From contig JAQFVV010006294.1 of NCBI GenBank assembly GCA_028023455.1, forward strand, positions 2,259,001 through 2,323,000: DNA of 64,000 nucleotides, read 5' to 3'. The position numbers and the translations under genes were made by a program. This stretch comes from Epiperipatus broadwayi (taxonomy: Eukaryota; Onychophora; Udeonychophora; Euonychophora; Peripatidae). The notes beneath the pieces were generated by a model. The model saw nothing but the letters and a program-made list of their open reading frames with translations, had not been told where the DNA came from and ran no database searches. Each line of letters begins with the position of its first letter. Within the stretch, counting starts at the first letter, position 1. This document shows, piece by piece, positions 1-11,360 of this stretch.

Positions 1-1087
1 AAAAAAGTTTAAATAGTTTGACATTTATGTCCATTGAATCTGAAACTAGCAGGTCTTTTAACTTAAACAAAATTCTAAATGATTTTGCAAGGTAAAAACA
101 AGAAATGTAACTTGTTAATGATAAAAGACAGTGATAATATTATTTATTTATAAGTTACTAATATTAAATTATTTTTTATTCCTAGTTTAACTTTTTGATT
201 TTTTTTTGTTTTTGTATTTTATAAACAAAAATGTTTTTATTAAATTACCATAAGTGATTTCTTAGTTACTTTTAAAAAGATTCTAAAGCATTTTGTTTGT
301 TTATTTATTAAACTTATATGGATGCAATTTATACTGAATTGTATTTAAACCATTTATGTCCCATTAATTCATATGGTTTTTTTAAGCTCACATTTTTATT
401 GCTTTCCCACTTTACCATAAAAATAAAATATTTGTAATAAATTTTATATCCTTAAAATTATACAGATCTGGAATCTTACAGAAAATGTTTTTAATTGGGC
501 ACTGCACCACTAAGTTAATCAATAAAATATGATATTGTGTCTTACAAATAATGAAACTTTTCCAAACATATACATATATATGCAGCATTTCCTTGGTTCA
601 GAAGTAGTGATTATTTATCAAAAATCTTCACTTATATTTTATTATTAGATAAAAAGCTAACAATTATTCACAAGTATAATTCACAGGCTCCTATTTAATT
701 CTATTCTGTGAGAGGAAAATATTTCTGCTTTGTGAATAGTTATGCTATACCAGAACAAGCTAAATAAAATCTTTCAAAATGAAAAAATATTATGGAAGCC
801 AAGAAATTTTTAAGCAGGGGTGTTTTATTACAGTATTGCTGCTAAAAAGTAAGCAAGGAAAACAAAAGCTATCTTTCTAATTTTGCAAATACACAATTAT
901 TTTGTATTTTCATACTAATCATTGTTAAAAGATCTAATATATTTTTTATTTAATAATAATATCTGGAGTAAATCACCCTTTATTGTTTATTTCAATTTTT
1001 CATATAATGACAATTGGAAAAATATAATTTTTTTAATATATTCAACATTAACACATATAAAATAGGATATTACATGAATCGAAAAGG
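1..1087. other. A+T-rich DNA with no recognised feature
   Basis: I see only homopolymer runs, short AT microsatellite tracts and scattered stops in all frames. Nothing here supports a gene or a named element. Confidence 0.6.
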
Positions 1088-1254
1088 TTAAACCATCAAA
1101 CATCACATGATCACCATCTCTATACTAGCACATAATTTGTTGAAAACAAAGGCAAAACTCCCCATACAATAGTGCCACCCTGTGCCAAACAGAGTAATCA
1201 ATGGATGCCAGAAGGCTTGTGCATAAAATCCCTATCTAGTGCCTACTCATCCAA

Positions 1255-1296
1255 TATCCCCAGACTAGTTTCTGGCTTGTGGCCATCATCAGTGAG
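1255..1296 (-). ncRNA. Hammerhead ribozyme-like motif in F1 left arm
   Basis: On the minus strand: TCCTCA (stem I), CTGATGA core, TGGC-CACAA-GCCA (stem II, 4 bp, 5-nt loop), GAAA, a minimal AC-TA-GT stem III, C17, then TGGGGA closing stem I. All catalytic-core positions of the type I hammerhead consensus (CUGANGA, GAA, A15.1-U16.1, H17) are present. The short stems II and III make activity uncertain. Confidence 0.55.
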
Positions 1297-1849
1297 GAGC
1301 CTTGGATCTGAGAGCACTGCACCTAGATCTTAGGATCTAATGCAACCCTCCAGCAGCCACCTTTTAACTCTACTTTACTACAAAACTATGAGAATGAAAT
1401 TGAAAACATTGTTAATACCTTCAATCTAAGCTCAATAGCTTATATAGTCATATGGGTCTGAACTCAATTCAGGACCCATACATTTGGGTGTCTTTGGCTC
1501 TTAAACAACCATAGCCACCCCTATCCTATTAGGCAGGATTGGTGTTTTCAACAAATTATGTGCTAGTATAGAGATGGTGAGCATGTGATGTTTGATGGTT
1601 TAACACCAATCCTGCCTAATAAGATAGTGGTGGCTATGGTTGTTTAAGAGCCAAAGACACCAAAATGTATGGGTTCAGAATTGAGTTCAGAACCATATGA
1701 CTATATAAGCTATTGAGCTTAGATTGAAGATATTAACAATGTTTTCAATTTCATTCTCATAGTTTTGTAGTAAAGTAGAGTTAAAAGGTGGCTGCTGAAA
1801 GGTTGCATTAGATCCTAAGATCTAGGTGCAGTGCTCTCAGATCCAAGGC

Positions 1850-1891
1850 TCCTCACTGATGATGGCCACAAGCCAGAAACTAGTCTGGGGA
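1850..1891 (+). ncRNA. Hammerhead ribozyme-like motif in F1 right arm
   Basis: Stem I TCCTCA 1850-1855, core CTGATGA 1856-1862, stem II TGGC 1863-1866 and GCCA 1872-1875 around a CACAA loop, GAAA 1876-1879, stem III AC/GT around TA, C17 at 1885, stem I return TGGGGA 1886-1891 (5 Watson-Crick pairs plus one G-U). The predicted cleavage site is 1885/1886. The core is complete. The U-A pair at 10.1/11.1, instead of the usual G-C, and the two-pair stem III are weak points. Confidence 0.6.
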
Positions 1892-2117
1892 TATTGGATG
1901 AGTAGGCACTAGATAGGGATTTTATGCACAAGCCTTCTGGCATCCATTGATTACTCTGTTTGGCACAGGATGGCACTACTGTATGGGGAGTTTTGCCTTT
2001 GTTTTCAATTGAAAAGGTTAGGAAATATTTTAAAAAATTTAAAAGTTTGATAGGAATTTAATAATTTTATATAAAATAATGTATTTTAATGGTTGTATTT
2101 GTATGTGTGTTCAAATT

Positions 2118-2235
2118 TTATAGATCTGATGAAGACTGCATGGTACAGTCGAAACTGTAATCAATGATGAAAGTTTTTTTGCTGAAAAGTGAAATGTGTA
2201 AGATTTTTGAAATTCAATATTAACACATATTATAA
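2118..2235 (+). repeat. Retroelement 3'-tail relic with hammerhead-like CTGATGA...GAAAC
   Basis: CTGATGA at about 2127 is followed by a perfect 5-bp stem GACTG/CAGTC with a 7-nt loop and then GAAAC. This arrangement resembles conserved 3'-end segments of Penelope-like elements, which often read GATGAAG...CGAAAC. An extra A separates core and stem II, and no stem I partner is visible, so I treat it as a relic and not a working ribozyme. Confidence 0.35.
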
Positions 2236-2239
2236 TAAA

Positions 2240-3290
2240 TATTTAAAATAATACTTTTTTTATTATTTAATTATATATGTTAATTTATAAATGTTAATTA
2301 CAAGAAAAAACAGAATATTTATTGTTTATCCTAAATAAAAACAATAAAAATTTATTCATTTTGAAGAAAAAACAGAATAGATAAACATACCACACCCAAA
2401 TAACTATTGGTGCTGTGGTGGTGAGCAGTTCCAATTGTGCTAGTTATGTGAGTTGATAAAAGCAAATGAATCTCAGTGGAACTTGCTGGAATTCATTGGA
2501 TATGATGTTTCTGGCACTATCATAGGTAGCACCATTTTTGAATAGAATCTCAAGCATCATTTAAAATAATTCTTTTTAAAAATGGATTAATGTATTGTAT
2601 TTTCATAATTATTATATTATACAGTGTATTAGATCATGTGACATCTGACTTTATTTTTTTTTTGTAATTACATAATTATTATACAAAATATAGAATATTT
2701 ATTATATTAGTGATTTTTCAGTTTATAATTATTTTTTCTGGGGGTGCTGCAGGGCAGCAGTGCTATGGACACTATAATATTAATACCTTTTAAACTTAAA
2801 TGAAGAATACTGTATTTGCAGTCTAAATATAAAATTAGAAGTTATCATATATTAACAAAATAGAAATATTATCTGTTGCTTGAAAATGTTATGTTGGCAT
2901 TGAAATTTATGTAAGAAATAGTCAGTGCTTCTGTGTAGAAAGCAAAGTTTACATTACAAATTATTAAAAACTACTAAATATCACAGTGCAAATAAAAATT
3001 TAATATAAATTTATCCATCTAATTTCCATTAATTACACTGCTTTTGTGACATTTATATATTCTTCTTAATCATTTACTTGATTGCCTTGCATTGTTTGGT
3101 GCAAATGATAGAATGGCAGACATTGGAACTCAAAGTCCTTAATATGCAGCTCTGTTCTATCACTTTTTGTGCTTGAACTGTTTATGAAGTTTCATGCAAT
3201 TAATCACACAATTATATTTATACCTACTTGATTAACTTTTTTTTCTAAATAATTTTTATTATGTGTGCCAACACTAGATTGTTCTACACC
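2240..3290. other. No recognised gene; small GC-richer patch at 2380-2560
   Basis: Mostly T/A-rich sequence. The patch near 2380-2560 is visibly richer in G and C but has no long frame and no repeat partner that I can find in the window. Confidence 0.5.
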
Positions 3291-3830
3291 TCCAGTACTT
3301 CCTACTTAAATGTCCTTTTCTGCTTGGTGTGAGAAATGTCATCAACTCCTGCCTTTCCTCGCACAGGAATACCATCTTCAACCTCCAAGAATCCATAGAA
3401 ACAGGGATCTTCACAGCTATTAGACTATCAGTTTTCCTCATCTATGCTCTCTGGTTGCTCCAATGTACCATTATCTTTGACCAGAGAGTACACTTGGTTA
3501 ATCAAATTCACTCTCTCAAAACCAGAGATACTAAACTAGCCCCAACTCCACTCCTCACAGACACTTGGGCAATCCTCCAACTCCCATCCTCTCAGCCTCT
3601 GTCATAGGACTCAATCACGAAGACATGCATTTCGGACTGGCCTGGACTACACACCATTTCCACTTTCCACTTCCCATTCCCTTATCACATGTATCCTTCC
3701 CCTCTTATTATGTTGCTCCTGAAATTTCAATGTATCTTATAATCACTCCCTTGTAAACCTTTTCTAATTGTATCTGGGGTTTTTTTTATGAATAAACGTT
3801 CATCACTGAGAAAAAAATAAAGTAAAGAAA
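3290..3830 (+). other. GC-richer, pyrimidine-rich segment with a 92-codon frame; unassigned
   Basis: Between about 3290 and 3800 the base composition changes sharply to C/T-rich DNA. A 92-codon frame runs 3329-3607; its product would have one hydrophobic stretch at about residues 32-50. A second short frame overlaps at 3565-3756. AATAAA occurs at about 3790. I do not recognise the product. It could be the 3' part of an unrecognised, relatively young retroelement or a lone exon. The composition shift is the only firm observation. Confidence 0.35.
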
Positions 3831-4257
3831 AATTAATAATACAACTTTTTGCTCATATATGACTGATATATCAATGCAATATATATCATCTATTTTCTGA
3901 CTAAACATTATGTTTATTAAGAAAAAAAACGTTTTGATCTCTTAAAAGTTTTAGGCTGATAAGTATGCTTGTGAAAGTCAACTTACAAATATATTTCCAG
4001 TTGAACTAAAACATATCAGCCTGCATTTTCTAGGTTGTCAAATGTTCTAACAGCAGACATACTATAATACTGACAAAATTACTAATACAATAGACGATAT
4101 TATTTTTAAATAAATTCAAAATAATATCTTTAACATCATCATAGCTTCTAATTAAAATATTCAAATTAATTTCAGTAACAAGTTAATCTATATGAAGCTT
4201 CAAAATATTCTAAATAACACCTGTATGCATTACTTTACTGAATATATATATATATAT

Positions 4258-4546
4258 TGTAACCGTAAATTCTGATGTCCAGCTAATGGCCACCGAAGGC
4301 CATTGCCCTCTCAACTACCTCTCATGCCGAACACATTGCGGCACCAAAAATTGTAACCATTTGATTGTGCGGTCCCAATTACGTAACGTAAGTGCACTAG
4401 GAATTGTAACTTCGATCACTAATCAATTCCTGCTGTACATTGTCAGCTATTAAGAGCTGTATCCAAAAGCATATCATGCTATCTATTTTATGCACCAAAG
4501 ACCACAACTACAGACCAAACTAATGATCTAACATAAACTTTTTACA
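4258..4546 (+). repeat. Possible solo LTR-like segment (TGTAAC...TTACA)
   Basis: The 289-bp stretch starts TGTAAC after an AT microsatellite and ends TTTTTACA, giving LTR-like TG...CA termini. It contains a short hairpin (ATGGCC/GGCCAT around 4290) and several CpGs. No convincing primer-binding site or second copy is present, so the LTR reading is weak. Confidence 0.25.
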
Positions 4547-5818
4547 ATTTATTTGATCGCAGCCAGGGTATACCGCGAAGACCTATCATAGTATTATTAT
4601 AAAACACATTAAACAAATTATAAGTGCAATGTTATTACTTTTAAACCTTAATTTGCGATTTTTATGGTATGCGACCCTATGGCCGACCATGTACAAGATG
4701 GCATAATTTGTGGAATTACATAAGATTATGAAATTTTAAACCATCTATATGATTTTTAATACGAATGCTAGTCCAGGTAAAGCTTTGCAATAAATAAATA
4801 TAAATACTTGGGTTCTTTTTTTTATAGTTTACTATATTATTGAGACTCTTATTATACTGACAAATGACAATTTAAAAACGTTAAGTAAATATATTGAATC
4901 ATGTCATTATTTGGTAAATCTGTTTACAAGTTTAATAATTCATTTATAATTTTATACTAGAATCAACTACGCAAAGCCACAATGATGGAAAAGGTAAATG
5001 GGATTTTATTGTACCTTACCAATCATAAACTACCAAAGACGAAAAGCATCTTAATGTTTTCTCAAAAATATTAATAAACTCTTATATCATGTAGACAATA
5101 ATATGTACTTCAATGTATGCTCTTCAATGTATGCTCTATCCAAAGTTTATGATTTCTGATGTTATGAATGACACATAGCAACGGCACAGTAAGTTTAATT
5201 ATAAATCAACGTTTATTTACAAATTTATGAACAATAAGTAATTAATTTCAATATTCTAAATAAAACATAAATAAACAAATAAAATAAATAAATGATAATT
5301 CCATTGACTTTCTTCAATAACATCTCATAGGTACAGTTTTAAAATCTAATCATACCTTATTTCAATCTAATATAATGAATATTGATGAGATTATACGAAA
5401 TTCAGCATCAAACTCATGAAATATCCAACGTCATTTCCAGATTCAATAAATCCCTACTGTACACCTATAATAATATAATAAATAATATGATGTCTGTATG
5501 ATTTAGCTATAATGTAATCATTAATTAAAGTGACAATTTAAACTTACGTTCCGGTAAATAATAATCAACCAACAGTTAATTATTATGAAGTACTTGAATA
5601 GAATGTCCTGCTACCATTTAATAATCTAACCGATAAATTATGCTTACAAATGAAGAAGATGATTTAGCAGATTAACAAAAATACTTTGCCCAACTTATAT
5701 CTGTGAAGCAAAACATATTCCTGTGGATGCATTCATCTACACGTAGGAATTAAATAATACTAAACGTTTTGTGTATTTAAACACCATCATAAAGTAATAC
5801 GTATAATCACACAATTCC

Positions 5819-5900
5819 GCGGATTAACCACCAGCACAGGAATGTGTGTAAAATACAAAAATGGCAATTAAAATAATCTGCGGATTAACCACCAGCACAG
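5819..5900 (+). repeat. Pair of 21-bp perfect direct repeats, 61 bp apart
   Basis: GCGGATTAACCACCAGCACAG occurs at 5819-5839 and 5880-5900. It is more GC-rich than its surroundings. No further copy was noticed, and its function is unknown. Confidence 0.7.
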
Positions 5901-7449
5901 ATTAAAGCCCTTTAACATTCTAAAACAACATTATTATTTACTTCACATTAAAGTGCAAAATCATCCTCCTCAGTTCTTCTGACTATTCAGAATACACTAA
6001 CACTTTAGCAAATGTGGGTTCTTGCATAATAAAATGTTACGCTAATCAGGACAACTAATGTACTACTTATCTTGCTTAAAATAAACATGTGTAATATAAT
6101 ATAAGTAATATTGGCATAGGAATATAAATCTGGAAAGACTCACAAAATATCTCACAAAGATTGATACATCTCATGAATTCATTTAGTACTTTTAAGCTTT
6201 TCCGCAAGCGCTATTCTCTTGAATAAATATTTTATTCAACCCCTATTAATTTAAACCTAACAAAATATAACTTATGAACTTCATATGCGAGTTCATATAA
6301 CGATAAAATTAAATTAATGTATTATTCATCAAATATATAAAATTTAACGGTGTGTGTGTGATAAAACTAAATGTAAAGCATTTTATAGTTCAATACATGA
6401 ATTTTAGCAGATGTGTGTATCACAAATTGGATTGTATAGCATTTTATAACTCCTAATGTGATCCGTAGAATCCATGTACGATGTGTAGAATAATGAGTAT
6501 ACTAGGTAATAGCTATAACTGAGTTAAATTCCATACATGCAATTCTATCCATTTGATTAGTTATTATAAGCAATATTAGATTAACGATTTTACGTGGCTA
6601 CATAAACATGAAACAATTTCAAAACATGATACGCAGAATTTAAATGAAAATGTTTTTCATAAAGTTATTAATCTCTACATTTCTCTATTAAAAGTGTTCC
6701 AAGTTTATCACATCCATGCAAGTATTTATTTATCCACGCGTTAATCCAGGAATACCAATTACAGCAATTAATTTATTCATTTCAAACCGACGATACAATT
6801 ATAAAATAGCTTTGATTAATTATTTGAAGAATGTTTATTATCCAAATGTTAAACAAATTAACTAGCAAATATTACTGGCATTGTAAAGTTAAATATCAAT
6901 CAATATTATATTTTATTAGAACTAAAAAACGGAAATATTAAAATATTTTGATAACTTTAACGTTTTACTTTAACTTAAAATTCTTCTTTTTTAAAAAAAC
7001 ACATTTTCCTATTCATAAAACTTCTGTAATTAAAATACTTATTTAATTTTTCCAAATTGTAGAATAATAAATATTTCAAAACATACCAAAATCTTGTATT
7101 TAATTCTTTCAAACTTAAACTGGGAAGCTCCGACATTTTAAAATGTAATATTGGAAATTATTACCGGTGATTCGATCCACTTGGCCAGCCGACTTGAACA
7201 GACTTTTAAATTTAGCAATTCATCTTATAATTGATCACCACTATGTTATATTTACGTTTATAGCAAGTTTTGTGGTAATCCATTTACTGATTAACTATTT
7301 TAAAATAAGCTTAGCAAATTTACACCATTTGCCTTTACCATTTTCTTTTCTTTCTCCCTCCAAAAGCAAACTAACAGACGATGTTCCTTAAATTCCCGCT
7401 CTTTTCTTTTATTACATTGAGACGCATACGTAATTACTGTATTTATTTT

Positions 7450-8440
7450 TAATAATTAATTTTAATTGAACAAATGGTTTTTTGATTCAATGGAAATAAT
7501 AATTTAAGATCATTTTAAACAAATAAAAATAAAATATTATCACTTATAATATTTTACCAAATTTTAATGTGTTGTAAAAAATTTTAAAAAGTTAAACATT
7601 TTGATATAAGTTAGTATATGGGAAGAAGCAAATTTAAATTTATTAAAATAATATAAGAAAGTAATCTGTTCAAAGTGCAGCTCAAGCCAATCAAATCACC
7701 AAAAGAAGAAAGAGAAATTTTTATACTAGTTACACCAAATAATATATTTTATACTAAAATATATGGTTACAATATATATATATAAATTAAATCAGAGTTA
7801 TTTACATTAATTTTGCACTTAATGTTATGTTATTTCACATTTGAAATGGCAAGTTTTTAAATTCACAAGTTATAAGATGAAAACAAACATTTCTTTTATC
7901 TTATTAATCAAAACAATACAATTCTGAGATGGTATAATATTATCCTAAATTTTTTAAATTTTGTTATAACCATAATAAATAATACTTGGTCATGCATATT
8001 TATTTTGCATCATCCATTCTTCTTAAGCACATTTTAAAACAAGTTTTATCCCAAAATAGTTTCAAGTTTCAAATTTTAATGCCAAAAAAGTGGAGTAGTT
8101 AAATTTTATTAAATACTGTATATAAGTAAAATATTTACTAAGTCAGAGTTTAAATTTAAAAAAAATTATTGCACTAAGTATCATATTTTATTCATGGTTA
8201 GTCTGCTGGATATTTCTTTTATATTAATAATTAAAATGACAGAGTGTCAAAATATAGTGAAATATTTTGCAATATTATATATATGGTCTATTAGACAAAT
8301 CTCTGCTTTGGTTTGGGCTATTATAGTTATTTTACCTTTAATATATACATGCAGACATTTGTTTTATTAAATGAGATGATGACTTTTAATGATAAATCTA
8401 TCTTATTTACTCTTCTAGATTTGAATAAAGATATCCTGTT
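7450..8440. other. A+T-rich DNA, nothing recognised
   Basis: Only low-complexity A/T tracts and very short frames are visible before the LINE relic begins. Confidence 0.5.
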
Positions 8441-8444
8441 TAGG

Positions 8445-10070
8445 CAAGACAAAATTATTTTTTAAAACTTAAAAATGGAAAGGATGCAGGGTCCAGCTAC
8501 CTGAAGTTTTAAAATTTGATGTTAATATATTGGTTCCAAAAATAATAGAATTTATTAGGAATGGATGAATTCATGAAGTTGTATCACCTGATCTTAAGTA
8601 TGCTTTAAATATTCTAATTTTAAAAAATTGAAACAGTAGACAAATTGCAATAATTATAATGAAATATTATCATTATTCACTATGGCAAAAATATTTTCAA
8701 GGATTTTGTTGAATAGGTTGCTTTGCTGTCATAGATAAATAGTTATCAGAGTCTCAATGTGGTTATGGAGAATCATAAAACAGTGTAGATATGGCTTTTG
8801 TTGCCAGGAAAATGCAATAAAAGGGGCAGGAATAAGAAAGTAATATATATATATATATAGTTTTTATTGATCTGATCACGGCATTTGATTCAGTTAATAA
8901 AATACATTTATAATATAGTGGGAAATTAGTTGGTTGTTGTCTACCAAAACTTATTGATAATCTACAGATTTTACATGATGGAAAGAATGAAAGATTTATT
9001 ACTTCAGCTGGAAAATCTGAGGCATTTGAAATGAAAACTAGAATTAAACATGAATATTACTTCAACATTGTTTTCAATTTTTATGTTAGTAGTCCTTTGC
9101 AATTTTTTATAGATGGCATAATAAAACAGAATCAAGATGTGATACAGGTTTGGTGTTGAAATTTTTAAAGCAAAAGCAAGAACTTCATCTTTTTGGATTA
9201 TGATCTTATAGTATGCTGATGATTATGCTATTTTTTCCCAATTGAAAAGACAATTTATAGAATATACTTAATGTTTTGAACGAAACATTTAAAGACTTTG
9301 TTTTAATAATTAATATTCACAAAACTCAAGATCTTTATTAGCCAGTGATGGAAAAAAAATCAGGCATTTTTAGCTTGTATCGTTATCAACTTGAAGTATA
9401 TAAAAAATAAAGTATTTTATAACAAGGCAATAACTATTGCAATTAAATTAGCTGTATATAGATCTATTAATTTACATAATTTATTGTACTTGGACACTCT
9501 ATTGTCTCAATCTAAAAGTGGTAGAAAATGTCATTTAAGAATGTTTGATAAAATTTTAAATATACAATGGCTATATAAAATTGATATATTTTTTTTAATT
9601 TGAAGGATATGATACTATAGAGTCCAATATTGAAAAATTATATCTTCATTGAATTTGACATATAAAGGAATGCCACAATGCAAGATTTTCAAAAAGGATG
9701 TTTAATGTTGAAACTTGAGCATGGATCTCATGGGAGAAGTAGACCTGACTGTGTTAAAAGAATTATTTCAAAGACATTTTAATGAAGTACAGTATTGGTT
9801 GTTTCCATTAGAAAATTACAGTGGAGAATAGAAAATATTAACGAACTACTATTAGACATTGTAAAGTATTTCAGACAAAAAAAATTCTGAAAACATCAAA
9901 AGATAGTATTTCAAAAGATCAAACAGAAAAATGAACCAACATGTTTTGTATCTGGATGTATTTGTGGTTCACATAGTGGTTTGTATAGTCACTGCAAATC
10001 TGATTTCTAGAACAATTAATCTTACCGCTTTTTTTTTTTTACTTGAAGTTGGAATGACCATACTTGATTA
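8445..10070 (+). pseudogene. Dead LINE: reverse transcriptase and C-terminal zinc-finger remnant
   Basis: A conceptual frame, broken by many stops and frameshifts, keeps recognisable non-LTR reverse transcriptase landmarks in order. These are LKNGKDAG (about 8470), a SQCGYGE-like motif with SVDMAFVARKMQ (about 8750-8820), FIDLITAFDSVNK (about 8860-8900), TLFSIF (about 9065) and QYADDYAIF (about 9210-9235, the YADD active-site box). Downstream comes a C-terminal region ending in a GRKCHLRMFDKILNIQW-type segment (9520-9575) and a CICGSHSGLYSH-like C2H2 remnant (about 9955-9990). This order matches animal LINEs that end in a CCHH-like finger. The 5' half, including the endonuclease, is missing. 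It was not functional in any recent period. Confidence 0.75.
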
Positions 10071-10399
10071 TGAATGGTTGCTATATAGATGTTTTAATTA
10101 ATAAACTTTTTAGTTTTAATACATTTGCATTATAATTTATCTATTTTATAGAATTTACACACAAATTTTAACAGATTTTTAATTAAAACTTTTATTTCAA
10201 GTCACTTATCAATTCTATTATATTTAAACCACTAAACATCACATGATCACTATTTCATACTAGCACAATAATTGTTATAAACAATTCAAAATACAGCAAA
10301 ACCCTCCATATAGTAGTGCCATCTTGTGCTAACAAGAGCAATCAATGGATGCCAGAGGCTTGTGCATAAAATCCCTATCTAGTGCCTACTCATCCAATA

Positions 10400-10441
10400 T
10401 CCTCAGACTAGTTTCTGGCTTGTGGCCTTCATCAGTGAGGA
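10400..10441 (-). ncRNA. Hammerhead-like motif in F2 left arm
   Basis: CTGATGA, GGC/GCC stem II around CACAA flanked by an A-A mismatch, GAAA, AC-TA-GT stem III, C17. Stem I (TCCTCA with TGAGGA) is fully Watson-Crick here, where the F1 arms have a G-U pair. The A-A mismatch at the base of stem II would weaken activity. Confidence 0.45.
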
Positions 10442-11189
10442 GCCTTGGATCTGAGAGCACTGCACCTAGATCTTAGGATCTAATGCAACCCTCCAGCACC
10501 CACCTTTTAACTCTATTTAACTACAAAACTATGAGAATGAAATTGAAAACACTATCAATATTTTCAATCCAAGCTCAATAGCTTATATAGTCATATGGGT
10601 CTGAACTCAATTCAGTACCCATACATTTTGGTGTCTTTGGCTCTTTAACAACCATAGCCACCACTATCCTATTAGGCAGGATTGGTGTTAAACCACTAAA
10701 CATCACATGATCACTATCTCATACTAGCACAATAATTGTTATAAACAATTCAAAATACAGCAAAACTCTCCATATAGTAGTGCCATCTTGTGCTAACAAG
10801 AGCAATCAATGGATGCCAGAGGCTTGTGCATAAAATTCCTATCTAGTGCCTACTCATCCAATATCCCCAGACTAGTTTTGAATTGTTTATAACAATTATT
10901 GTGCTAGTATGAGATAGTGATCATGTGATGTTTAGTGGTTTAACACCAATCCTGCCTAATAGGATAGTGGTGGCTATGGTTGTTAAAGAGCCAAAGACAC
11001 CAAAATGTATGGGTACTGAATTGAGTTCAGACCCATATGACTATATAAGCTATTGAGCTTGGATTGAAAATATTGATAGTGTTTTCAATTTCATTCTCAT
11101 AGTTTTGTAGTTAAATAGAGTTAAAAGGTGGGTGCTGGAGGGTTGCATTAGATCCTAAGATCTAGGTGCAGTGCTCTCAGATCCAAGGC

Positions 11190-11231
11190 TCCTCACTGAT
11201 GAAGGCCACAAGCCAGAAACTAGTCTGGGGA
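11190..11231 (+). ncRNA. Hammerhead-like motif in F2 right arm
   Basis: Stem I TCCTCA 11190-11195, CTGATGA 11196-11202, AGGC/GCCA with a CACAA loop 11203-11215, GAAA 11216-11219, stem III to 11224, C17 at 11225, TGGGGA 11226-11231. The core is intact; stem II has only three pairs because of an A-A mismatch at 10.1/11.1. Confidence 0.45.
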
Positions 11232-11360
11232 TATTGGATGAGTAGGCACTAGATAGGGATTTTATGCACAAGCCTCTGGCATCCATTGATTGCTCTTGTT
11301 AGCACAAGATGGCACTACTATATGGAGAGTTTTCTGTATTTTGAATTGTTTCTATTATAT

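Larger units (their letters stand above)
1088..2007. mobile_element. Palindromic hammerhead-bearing element, F-family copy 1
   Basis: Two inverted arms of about 460 bp nearly fill this element. The left arm (1088-1544) reads 5'-TTAAACC...GGATTGGTG. The right part (1545-2007) is one complete reverse-complement monomer, but circularly permuted: it starts with the terminal 59 nt (1545-1603, ending GGTTTAA), which joins directly to CACCAATCC at 1604. Arm identity looks above 95% by eye. Candidate target-site duplication: ATCGAAAAGG (1078-1087) and ATTGAAAAGG (2008-2017), 9 of 10 matching. There is no coding potential. Each arm holds a hammerhead-like core. The structure is read directly from the sequence; calling it an RNA-mediated, retrozyme-like or Penelope-pLTR-like insertion is inference. 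Confidence 0.85.
4258..7450. other. CpG-retaining block of unknown origin
   Basis: CpG dinucleotides are frequent here (for example ACGTAACGTA near 4381, CCGCG near 4577, and many around 5540-6600) but rare in the flanking kilobases. A 74-codon frame at 7167-7391 encodes a hydrophobic peptide I do not recognise. Two small direct repeats occur: CTTCAATGTATGCT twice near 5109-5136, and a 21-bp pair at 5819-5839 and 5880-5900. The block may be a younger insertion or unmethylated functional DNA; I cannot tell which. Confidence 0.4.
10224..11349. mobile_element. Palindromic hammerhead-bearing element, F-family copy 2 (composite)
   Basis: Layout: a full minus-oriented monomer 10224-10687; a second minus-oriented monomer joined head-to-tail at 10687/10688 but truncated at about 10877; then a plus-oriented, circularly permuted monomer 10878-11349. 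The same GGTTTAA|CACCAATCC junction appears at 10943/10944 and, as its complement, at 10687/10688. The element is bracketed by a perfect 11-bp repeat TTCTATTATAT (10213-10223 and 11350-11360). The truncation at about 10877 lies inside the ribozyme-like motif, 7-8 nt from the predicted cleavage site (10869/10870 on the minus strand). Confidence 0.87.

Noticed and set aside
1088-1094. TTAA at the ends of F elements as a piggyBac/Kolobok target site
   Set aside because: TTAA occurs at one end only, and longer 10-11-bp flanking repeats explain the insertions better.
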